Both the position numbers and the translations under genes were made by a program. Under the pieces are notes generated by a model that did no database searches, had not been told where the DNA came from, and worked only from the letters and a program-made list of their open reading frames with translations. 44,278 nucleotides of DNA, from the NCBI GenBank assembly GCA_017541035.1, contig JAFXZW010000076.1, forward strand, positions 1 to 44,278. The letters are read 5' to 3'. Shown piece by piece: positions 18,153 to 25,001 of this stretch (within the stretch, counting starts at the first letter, position 1; each line of letters begins with the position of its first letter). This stretch comes from Eubacterium sp. Its GTDB lineage: Bacteria; Bacillota; Clostridia; Lachnospirales; Lachnospiraceae.

Positions 18153-19331
18153 ATGGACAGAACTCTTTTACGCAGCAGGAATACAGCGGATATTAACCGG
18201 GTTTCGGCCCGGTGTCTCCGCGTTGTTGTTTATTTTCTGTTGTTGCTCTATGCCTATATTCTGATCAGGGATAAATCCGACATTCCGCTTTTGTCCGTGA
18301 GCTTCGGTATCTGTGTCGTGCTGGCGCTGATCCCCGGAATTATGGTCAGCATTTTCCATCTGGAAAAGAAATTCATTACCAAGCATGTGATCATTATCTG
18401 TACGGTTCTGATCTCCATGGTGATGGTGACGCAGCTGAATCTGATCGCTTATCCGATGATCTTGTTCCCGTTGCTGCTGGCATCTCTTTACTATAACCGG
18501 ACGTTCGTGCTTTATTCGGCGCTTCTTACATCGGCTGCCCTGCTGGGATCGGCTGTTTTTCAGATCGAATTGCCCAGATATGTGAGAGATCCGGTTTTTA
18601 CAAACTACGATGAGGATTTTGCAAAGATCATCATCCCGCTGATCTTCCTGGTGATCACTACGGCGATCATCGCCTTTTTCATCGTGGACAGGAATTCCAT
18701 GATGATAGACCGCTATATCGATACGGCCATCACCATGCAGCAAAATGAGCATTATCTGATCTATGCATTCTCCGAGATCAGTGAAAATAAGTCCAAGGAA
18801 ACCGGAGAGCATATCCGGCGCGTTGCGGAATATATGCGTGTTCTGGGACTTGCTTCGGGTTTTGATCCCGAATACTGTGATAAGCTGGCAGCCGGAGCCA
18901 TGATGCATGATATCGGTAAGCTGATGATCCCTGAAGAGATTCTGGATAAACCTTCCAAGCTGACAAGGGAGGAATATCAGATCATGAAGAATCATGTGCT
19001 TTACGGAGAAGCTCTGCTGAATGGATGCCCCGGTGAGATCATGCGCATCGCCGCAACCCTTGCCAAGGAGCATCATGAACGCTGGGACGGAAGCGGATAT
19101 CTGGGCATGAAGGGAGAAGAGATCGCCTACATTTCCAGACTCATCGCTGTCTGTGATGTTTTCGATGCCCTGACCACTACCCGATCCTACAAGGTGGGCT
19201 GGAGTGTGGAGGATGCCTATGCGGAGATTGTCAGCAACAGCGGAAAGCAGTTTGACCCGAAGGTAGTTCGTCTTTTCATCAATAATTTTGACAAATTCCG
19301 TGAGATCCATGAACAGATACCGGATAAATGA
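18153..19331 (+). CDS. Membrane HD-GYP-type phosphodiesterase-like protein
   Basis: Predicted cyclic-di-GMP (or related) phosphodiesterase. Seen: five or six membrane helices in residues 20-178, no recognisable extracellular sensor domain, then an HD-GYP-type domain: EHIRRVAEYM, the metal-binding pair H252-D253 in MMHDIGKLMIPEEIL, EYQIMKNHV, KEHHERWDGSGYLG, and AVCDVFDALTTTRSYK. Odd: the signature GYP reads GYL (residues 315-317), although the HD pair and the second His pair are kept, so catalysis is plausible but the substrate may differ. It has its own promoter. The small downstream gene follows 13 nt later and is probably co-transcribed. Confidence 0.85.
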   Translation: MDRTLLRSRNTADINRVSARCLRVVVYFLLLLYAYILIRDKSDIPLLSVSFGICVVLALIPGIMVSIFHLEKKFITKHVIIICTVLISMVMVTQLNLIAYPMILFPLLLASLYYNRTFVLYSALLTSAALLGSAVFQIELPRYVRDPVFTNYDEDFAKIIIPLIFLVITTAIIAFFIVDRNSMMIDRYIDTAITMQQNEHYLIYAFSEISENKSKETGEHIRRVAEYMRVLGLASGFDPEYCDKLAAGAMMHDIGKLMIPEEILDKPSKLTREEYQIMKNHVLYGEALLNGCPGEIMRIAATLAKEHHERWDGSGYLGMKGEEIAYISRLIAVCDVFDALTTTRSYKVGWSVEDAYAEIVSNSGKQFDPKVVRLFINNFDKFREIHEQIPDK

Positions 19332-19344
19332 GTGAGGACAGAAT

Positions 19345-19674
19345 ATGTATCGAGTGATGAATGAATATCTGGCAAAGGTAAAGGTGGAGATCGATGAGAG
19401 TTTCTCACGGAAAATGGATCTTTTTCTGTCTGATTGCCGGGAGGTCGAAAAATACTGCATCAATGTGAACTACAACAAATATGTGGTGGATGTTCATCTG
19501 AAGAAATTCTCCGTTGAACGGGCGGATAAGGTGTTCCTGCTTCTCACTGCGGAGCTGGCCTATCCTTATTCACACATGTCCCTCAGATATAATGAGGGAG
19601 AGGTGGTACGTTATCGTTTCGTTACCTGCAATGAGGAAAAAAGAGCGTTCTACATGGATCTGATTCTGTCGTAG
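19345..19674 (+). CDS. Small protein of unknown function
   Basis: 109 residues, no family recognised. It looks soluble: no signal peptide or membrane helix, and a mixed alpha/beta pattern (FSRKMDLFLSDCREV, VVDVHLKKFSVERADKVFLLLTAELAYPY). It is 13 nt after the HD-GYP-type gene and is followed by a strong terminator, so the two form a short operon. A role together with the HD-GYP-type protein is only a guess from position. Confidence 0.6.
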   Translation: MYRVMNEYLAKVKVEIDESFSRKMDLFLSDCREVEKYCINVNYNKYVVDVHLKKFSVERADKVFLLLTAELAYPYSHMSLRYNEGEVVRYRFVTCNEEKRAFYMDLILS

Positions 19675-19695
19675 GTTCCCTGCGACGAACAATTT

Positions 19696-19735
19696 AAGAG
19701 AAATGCGAACATTTGTTTGCATTTCTCTTTTTTTT
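19696..19735 (+). terminator. Intrinsic terminator of the HD-GYP operon
   Basis: A near-perfect stem, AAGAGAAATGCGAAC with the complementary arm ending TTTCTCTT, has a short AT-rich loop and is followed by eight T residues. The top of the stem coincides with the lexA SOS box, so the sequence has two jobs. Confidence 0.85.
19706..19719 (+). promoter_or_regulatory. LexA operator (SOS box) of lexA
   Basis: CGAAC-ATTT-GTTTG matches the Firmicutes-type SOS box (CGAAC-N4-GTTYG) with one arm mismatch. It overlaps the -35 element of the predicted lexA promoter, so LexA binding would block its own transcription. Confidence 0.75.
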
Positions 19736-19745
19736 GTGATAGAAT
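19717..19745 (+). promoter_or_regulatory. Sigma-A promoter of lexA
   Basis: TTGCAT (19717-19722), 17-nt spacer, TAGAAT (19740-19745). It sits on the 3' arm of the upstream terminator and overlaps the SOS box. Confidence 0.6.
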
Positions 19746-19807
19746 AAATCAGAGGAGCGAAATCGGATAAACGATTACTTATATCAATCTGGATCGGAGG
19801 AACATTC

Positions 19808-20434
19808 ATGGGAGATAACAGAGAAGCACTTTCTGCGAAGCAGAAGGAGATACTGGAGTATATTAAGCAGACTATCCTGACCAAGGGATATCCGCCATCC
19901 GTAAGAGAGATCGGTGAAGAGGTCAATCTGAGTTCAACCTCTTCCGTTCATTCCCAGCTGAATAAGCTGGAGGAGAAGGGGTATATCCGCAGGGATCCCA
20001 CCAAGCCCCGTACGCTGGAGATCTTAGATGACAATTCATTTAATCTTTCCAGGCGGGAGATCATTAATGTTCCGCTTGTGGGCCAGGTGGCTGCCGGACA
20101 GCCCATACTGGCGGAGGAGAATATCGAGAATTATATTCCGGTCCTTCCGGAGTACCTTCCCCGCGGACCTGTTTTCATGCTGCGGGTGAAGGGTGACAGT
20201 ATGATCAATGCGGGTATTTTCGATCGGGATCTTCTGATCGTAGAGGAAACACCGGTGGCAAAGAACGGTGATATTGTCGTAGCGATGGTGGATGACTCTG
20301 CTACCGTTAAGACTTTTTACAAGGAAATGAATCAGATCCGACTTCAGCCGGAGAATGATTCCATGGATCCCATTATTGTTCCGGATTGTAAGATCCTGGG
20401 ACGTGTAGCCGGAGTATTCCGGGTGCTTCGTTAG
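19808..20434 (+). CDS. lexA: LexA repressor
   Basis: SOS-response repressor and self-cleaving serine peptidase. Seen: N-terminal winged helix (KQKEILEYIKQTILTKGYPPSVREIGEEVNLSS), cleavage site Ala96-Gly97 in GQVAAGQPIL, catalytic Ser131 in VKGDSMINAGI and Lys168 in DDSATVKTFY. At 208 residues it is full length, with GGAGG just upstream of ATG 19808. Its promoter carries an SOS box, showing autoregulation. Confidence 0.97.
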   Translation: MGDNREALSAKQKEILEYIKQTILTKGYPPSVREIGEEVNLSSTSSVHSQLNKLEEKGYIRRDPTKPRTLEILDDNSFNLSRREIINVPLVGQVAAGQPILAEENIENYIPVLPEYLPRGPVFMLRVKGDSMINAGIFDRDLLIVEETPVAKNGDIVVAMVDDSATVKTFYKEMNQIRLQPENDSMDPIIVPDCKILGRVAGVFRVLR

Positions 20435-20455
20435 ACGCTTATCTCAATTTCAGAG

Positions 20456-20495
20456 AAAAAGGACATCTATCCTTTTCGGAGGATGTCCTTTTTTC
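20456..20495 (+). terminator. Intrinsic terminator of lexA
   Basis: Stem AAAAAGGACATC with GATGTCCTTTTTT; the 3' arm itself supplies the T tract. It lies about 20 nt after the lexA stop. Confidence 0.88.
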
Positions 20496-20534
20496 GTTGT
20501 TGTAAGACTGTTTACAGGTGCAGGATATGAATCG

Positions 20535-20560
20535 GACAAAAAAAGTTTTTGTCTTTTTTA
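20535..20560 (+). terminator. Second AT-rich hairpin with T tract
   Basis: GACAAAAA (20535-20542) pairs with TTTTTGTC (20546-20553) and a further T run follows. It may back up the lexA terminator. The rest of the gap to 20658 is AT-rich promoter sequence. Confidence 0.5.
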
Positions 20561-20582
20561 TTGTTTCTTTTTGTTTCTTTGA

Positions 20583-20611
20583 TTGAAAAAAATTACCAAA
20601 TTTGATATGAT
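20583..20611 (+). promoter_or_regulatory. Sigma-A promoter of the surface protein / two-component unit
   Basis: TTGAAA (20583-20588), a 17-nt spacer and TATGAT (20606-20611), 48 nt before the ATG of the exported protein gene. Confidence 0.75.
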
Positions 20612-20658
20612 ATATTAGTTATTTTGTGTCATTTTGACGGATTTCAGGAGTGATTAAT

Positions 20659-22815
20659 ATGATCCGAATACGTAAAAATGAAAAGGAAAGAAACAGGAAT
20701 GGCAGAAGTGTCCTGATCCTGCTTTTGATAGCGTTCTTCGTATGCCTGTATTCAGGAATGTCGGCTCTTTATGCTGCGGAGCCGGACACATTGGTAAGCG
20801 GAGATGTGCGCTACCCAGCTTCTTCCGCACAGGCGGATCCGGTCAGCAAGGGAGAAAATGCCGGGAAAACAGCTTCTGACAACAAAGAAGACGCTTCCGG
20901 GAAAACAGCTTCGGACAGGAAAGGAGAAACAACCGGCAAGGGCGGTGCACCTGAAGTGACGATCGAAACGGTTCGACTGACAGAAACCTCGGGAACCGTT
21001 ATCGTTTCCGCAAAGAACGGGAATATCAGCTGTTATTATGTTCTGATCAAAGAGGATGGCCAAAGCATTCCGACAGCGGCGGAGATCAAAAAGGAGGGAA
21101 TCAAAAGCGTTGACGGTTTTATTTCCCTTCCGCCGCAGAAGGAAAATGTGGAATATATTTTCTATGTGGTGGCTGAGGATGAGGCCGGAAACTTAAGTGA
21201 TGTTGTTTCCAAAAGAGGAGCTTCATCTGCCTCTACCGGAATTGAGATCGCAGGTCACATTTACTGTGCCCTGCAGGCGAGAGAGGAGATCGACGATTAT
21301 ATCAATGAACCGGGACTGATTACGATCAATGCCGGATCCGCGAAAAATATAAAGAAGATCGAGTATATCATTGCCGATAAATTTGTGAATGCGGAGGGCA
21401 TGATCGAAGCAATTGCCACGGAGAAGCAGGATGTAACAACCGCGTCCGGTACCTCCCAGCTGACCTTCAGCAAATGGTCCGAATATGATCCGAAGGAAAA
21501 ACCGGGCCTTGTCAGAAATATGATGAATTACGTATATGTAAGGATGACCGATACGGAGGATGCTGTAACATACGTTTCTTCCCGTGGAATCTGGGAAGAC
21601 GAAACCGCGCCGACCGCCATGAGTGTATCGGCGGAAGCGGATGAAACGTCAGCGGTGGTAACGGTGACCGGTGATGATGAAGAAAGCGGGATCCGTACAT
21701 TCTATTTTCTCCTTCGGGATCCTATTGATATTTCACCTCTTCTGCCCGAGGATGTGAAAAAACAGGGAATGGAATCGGAAGATGGCATCTTCACGGTTAC
21801 CGGACTGACGAAAAGAACGAGATATGAGCTTTATGCGGTAGTGGAGGATATGGCCGGAAATCTGTCCGAAATAAGGGACGGAATGGTGACAACGGAAGGG
21901 GAACCCACAGCATCAGCCGTGAGACCGAGCTCAGACTCTTCCAGTAATCCCGGCAGCACAAGTAATGTTTCGAAACGTACCGACGGGGTATCTCTGGATG
22001 ACCCGGAGACGGTTGAAACTGTTCCGGAGCGCACCCCTTTCCTTGTCACTTCCGAGGAAAGAAAGAATACAGCGAAGGCCAGGATCGCAGGCTGGGATAA
22101 TATCAAGGCAGCCGTTTCTAAGTCGGTGGAACCGGCGGATATTTATATCAATATGAACGGCGGTGCGGTTGTTCCCGGATATGTGCTGGAAGATGTGTCG
22201 GGCAGGAACATTTCCTATCATTTCATTATGGATGACGCCTTTACCTGGGTGGTGAACGGCCGGGACTTTACAACGGTACCCATGAGTACGGATTTCAGGA
22301 TCAGCCAGGGCTCAAGTCATATTCCGGCCAAACTGATCACGGAACTGGCGGGAGTTTATCCCCGCGAGGAGTTTACCATCGAACATGCCGGGGCTTTTGG
22401 TTTTACCACCATACTGGATATCAGTCTGGGAATGGCGAATGCGGGTAAAAATGCGCATCTGTATACCTACAATGAAAATGATTATACTCTGGAACATTTG
22501 AATTCGGTCGTTGTGAGTGACAGAGGACAGGCATCCTTTTCTCTTCCCGACAAAACGGATTTTGTGGTAATCGTGGGGCCGGTTGCGGAGATGGATCAGC
22601 CTGAAGAAAGAACCTCTGAGCCTGAGGTTGTTCCTGATAACGGCGAGAATGAGTTTATTAATACGAAAAAGAGTTCAGGTACTTTGTGGATCGTCATTAC
22701 TTCCATCATTGCTGTTTTGCTCTTTATTTTCATTCTGTTTTTCCCGCGTGATAAAGGATCTGCCGGGACAGGGAATGATGGAGAGGTGGATGAATCAGAA
22801 GGTAAAATATCATGA
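20659..22815 (+). CDS. Exported, membrane-anchored protein with two fibronectin-III-like domains
   Basis: 718-residue protein of unknown function. Seen: a signal peptide (basic residues then a hydrophobic core at about 18-38, likely cut near ALYA-AEP), a short low-complexity stretch with GKTASD repeats, two related beta domains that each end in a Y-x-x-Y-x-V-V-E-D-x-A-G-N-L-S pattern (about residues 100-190 and 320-415), a Ser-rich linker, a further beta domain, and one C-terminal membrane helix at about 675-697. I chose ATG 20659 over GTG 20650 because AGGAG (20646-20650) is then 8 nt away. Its end overlaps the response regulator start as ATGA, suggesting it is a sensor or target of that two-component system. 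Confidence 0.75.
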   Translation: MIRIRKNEKERNRNGRSVLILLLIAFFVCLYSGMSALYAAEPDTLVSGDVRYPASSAQADPVSKGENAGKTASDNKEDASGKTASDRKGETTGKGGAPEVTIETVRLTETSGTVIVSAKNGNISCYYVLIKEDGQSIPTAAEIKKEGIKSVDGFISLPPQKENVEYIFYVVAEDEAGNLSDVVSKRGASSASTGIEIAGHIYCALQAREEIDDYINEPGLITINAGSAKNIKKIEYIIADKFVNAEGMIEAIATEKQDVTTASGTSQLTFSKWSEYDPKEKPGLVRNMMNYVYVRMTDTEDAVTYVSSRGIWEDETAPTAMSVSAEADETSAVVTVTGDDEESGIRTFYFLLRDPIDISPLLPEDVKKQGMESEDGIFTVTGLTKRTRYELYAVVEDMAGNLSEIRDGMVTTEGEPTASAVRPSSDSSSNPGSTSNVSKRTDGVSLDDPETVETVPERTPFLVTSEERKNTAKARIAGWDNIKAAVSKSVEPADIYINMNGGAVVPGYVLEDVSGRNISYHFIMDDAFTWVVNGRDFTTVPMSTDFRISQGSSHIPAKLITELAGVYPREEFTIEHAGAFGFTTILDISLGMANAGKNAHLYTYNENDYTLEHLNSVVVSDRGQASFSLPDKTDFVVIVGPVAEMDQPEERTSEPEVVPDNGENEFINTKKSSGTLWIVITSIIAVLLFIFILFFPRDKGSAGTGNDGEVDESEGKIS

Positions 22816-23630
22816 CGATAATTGCGATTGATGATGAAAAACTGGCCCTGGAAGGTCTTGTGACGGAGATCGCTCTGGCGGCTCCGGAGGCGGAGGTCCA
22901 CGGATTTCGAAACGGATCGGAAGCACTGGCCTTCTGCAGGGAGAAGGATAATCTGGACGTTGCTTTCTGTGATATTGAGATGAAACGGATGAATGGATTG
23001 ACCCTTGGGGAGGAACTGTTAAAGCTCTTTCCGAAGCTGAATCTTATTTATACCACAGGTTTTTCGGAATATGCGGTGGAAGCGATAGGCATGCGTTGCA
23101 GCGGATATGTTCTGAAGCCGATCAACGCGGAAAAGATCCGGCATGAACTTGATCATCTCCGGTATCCTCCCGAAAATGGCGGAAAGGTACGTCTGTATGC
23201 AAAGACCTTCGGTAAGTTTGAAGTTTTTGTCAACGGAAGGCCGCTTCAGTTCCACTATCAGAAGACAAAAGAACTTCTTGCGCTTCTGATCGACAGAAAA
23301 GGAGTCATGTGCAGTAATGCGGAGATCATTGAGAATCTCTGGGAGGATTATGATCTGGAAAGCTCCCACATTTCCTATCTGAAAAATATCAGGAGAGATC
23401 TGATCGCCGTGCTGGAGGAATCCGGCTGTGAGGATTGTATCCTGAAAGGAAGAGGAGAACTCGGCATCCTGAAGGATAAGATCGATTGTGATTTGTATGA
23501 CTATCTGGATAACAGGGGTGTCGAAGGATCCGATCAGCTTTTCAGGGGTGAATATATGTCCCAGTATTCCTGGGGTGAATACCAGATTGCATCAATCATG
23601 GGGGGAGGGATGGATTTGGATGGGGACTAA
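22812..23630 (+). CDS. Response regulator with SARP-like winged-helix output
   Basis: 272-residue DNA-binding response regulator. Seen: receiver domain (1-115) with acidic pair Asp7-Asp8, phospho-acceptor Asp54 in FCDIEM, Thr81/Thr82 and Lys102 in VLKP; then an OmpR/SARP-type winged helix (about 133-225) starting YAKTFGKFEVFVNGRPL, the usual opening of such domains, with the recognition region around SSHISYLKNIRRDL. It overlaps the upstream membrane-protein gene by 4 bp and the kinase gene by 11 bp, so the three are made together. It lies directly before the CIS operon, which is a plausible target. Confidence 0.88.
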   Translation: MTIIAIDDEKLALEGLVTEIALAAPEAEVHGFRNGSEALAFCREKDNLDVAFCDIEMKRMNGLTLGEELLKLFPKLNLIYTTGFSEYAVEAIGMRCSGYVLKPINAEKIRHELDHLRYPPENGGKVRLYAKTFGKFEVFVNGRPLQFHYQKTKELLALLIDRKGVMCSNAEIIENLWEDYDLESSHISYLKNIRRDLIAVLEESGCEDCILKGRGELGILKDKIDCDLYDYLDNRGVEGSDQLFRGEYMSQYSWGEYQIASIMGGGMDLDGD

Positions 23631-24903
23631 TCCATATTATTCTTCTTTTGAACTCTGGGGGGGAGTTTATCTGCTTCTGGCAGCCCTTATCCTTTGGTTT
23701 TCGGGGAAAAAGAAAAGTACCGGAAGAGCGGCTGTGTTGCCTGTACTGGCAACGGGTGTCATGCTGATTGCGGACTCTTTTTCGTACCAATTCCGGGGGG
23801 TGAGCGGAGATGTTGCCTATGTCGTTGTACGTATCAGCAATTTTATCTCCATTTTTTCAAGCTGCTGGATCACGGGTCTTTTTTTTCCATATCTGTACCG
23901 CTCCATTCCCGAAGAAAAAAGAGAAAAATATAAAGAATGGTGGATGCCGGCAGTACTTCTGATCTGCGGTTCCGAGAGCGTTCTTCTCATTGTTTCCCAG
24001 TTTACAGGTATCCTTTATACCATAGATGAAGAAAACCTGTACCATAGAGGAAGCTTTATGGGACTTGCCATGGTGCTGCAACTTCTGCTGCTAGTGACAT
24101 ATCTGAGCCTGTCTGTCAGAGAGAAACTTCTCATCCCTGCTTTGATCACGGGAGGTAATCTGATCGCTCTGGTCATTCAGATATTTCTTTACGGATTCCC
24201 CACTCTTCATATCGTCTGCGGGATCGCCAGTCTTACTCTTTTTGTCTGGGAACTCATCCAGGAAACGAAAAAATCCAAAGGAAAAGAAGCGCAGATCATT
24301 GAGAATGAAGAAACCATCGGGGAACTGCAGACGCGTATTGCTCTTTCGCAGATCAAACCGCATTTTCTGTACAATGCCCTGAATTCTGTCTATGTGCTTT
24401 GCGGAAGGGATGTGAACGAAGCCAGAAATGCAATATCGCTGCTGTCGGACTATCTGCGAAGCAATATGTCTTCCATAGACAGTAAGCTGCCGGTTCCTTT
24501 TTCCAAGGAGATTGAGATGGTTGAAAATTACCTCGCGATCGAGAAAATCCGTTTTCCCGAGGAACTGAACTATTCGATTGTGACTCCTGTGACGAATTTT
24601 TCTCTTCCGGCGCTGACGATCCAGCCACTTGTGGAAAATGCGGTCCGCCATGGGATTAAACCTCTGGATGAGGATGGGATCATTACCATTACCACCAGAG
24701 AGACGGATCAGGCATATATCGTATCCATAATGGATAACGGTGTAGGATTCGATGTGAATTCCAGTGATCATCAGGGAGGAACATCAGAGCATATCGGAAT
24801 ACGAAATGTGAGGGAAAGACTGAAAAGACTCAGCAGCGGAGAACTCGTGATCCGGTCGGAGCCGGGCCTGGGGACGGAGGCTGTGATCAGAATTCCGAAG
24901 TAA
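23620..24903 (+). CDS. LytS-type membrane sensor histidine kinase
   Basis: 427-residue sensor kinase of the His_kinase (LytS/YehU) class. Seen: six membrane helices across residues 12-212, a short coiled coil (KEAQIIENEETIGELQTRIAL), phospho-acceptor His248 in SQIKPHFLYNALNSV, the N box PLVENAVRHGI, and the G boxes DNGVGFD and HIGIRNVRERL. The frame is open from 23488, but ATG 23620 with GGAGGG about 10 nt upstream gives a start immediately before the first helix. It overlaps the regulator gene by 11 bp. It has no large extracytoplasmic domain, so the FnIII-like membrane protein may supply the input; that is inference. Confidence 0.88.
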   Translation: MGTNPYYSSFELWGGVYLLLAALILWFSGKKKSTGRAAVLPVLATGVMLIADSFSYQFRGVSGDVAYVVVRISNFISIFSSCWITGLFFPYLYRSIPEEKREKYKEWWMPAVLLICGSESVLLIVSQFTGILYTIDEENLYHRGSFMGLAMVLQLLLLVTYLSLSVREKLLIPALITGGNLIALVIQIFLYGFPTLHIVCGIASLTLFVWELIQETKKSKGKEAQIIENEETIGELQTRIALSQIKPHFLYNALNSVYVLCGRDVNEARNAISLLSDYLRSNMSSIDSKLPVPFSKEIEMVENYLAIEKIRFPEELNYSIVTPVTNFSLPALTIQPLVENAVRHGIKPLDEDGIITITTRETDQAYIVSIMDNGVGFDVNSSDHQGGTSEHIGIRNVRERLKRLSSGELVIRSEPGLGTEAVIRIPK

Positions 24904-24945
24904 AGCGATGAAAAAACAGAGTGTCTTTTTTGTGTCCATCGCTTT
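24902..24945 (+). terminator. Long hairpin between the kinase gene and the CIS operon
   Basis: AAAGCGATG (24902-24910) pairs perfectly with CATCGCTTT (24937-24945). Inside it an A-rich arm (24911-24920) pairs with TCTTTTTT (24924-24931) around GTG. It could terminate the kinase transcript. Its 3' arm touches the extended -10 of the next promoter. Confidence 0.55.
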
Positions 24946-24953
24946 GATATAAT
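24945..24953 (+). promoter_or_regulatory. Extended -10 promoter of the CIS operon
   Basis: TG-A-TATAAT at 24945-24953, a perfect -10 with TG extension and no clear -35, 49 nt before the first CIS gene. It is the only strong promoter I see before the CIS genes. Confidence 0.65.
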
Positions 24954-25001
24954 GATACTGGGGTGTAGTGTATACTTCTTTAAAGAAAAGTAGAGGGTGT
25001 C

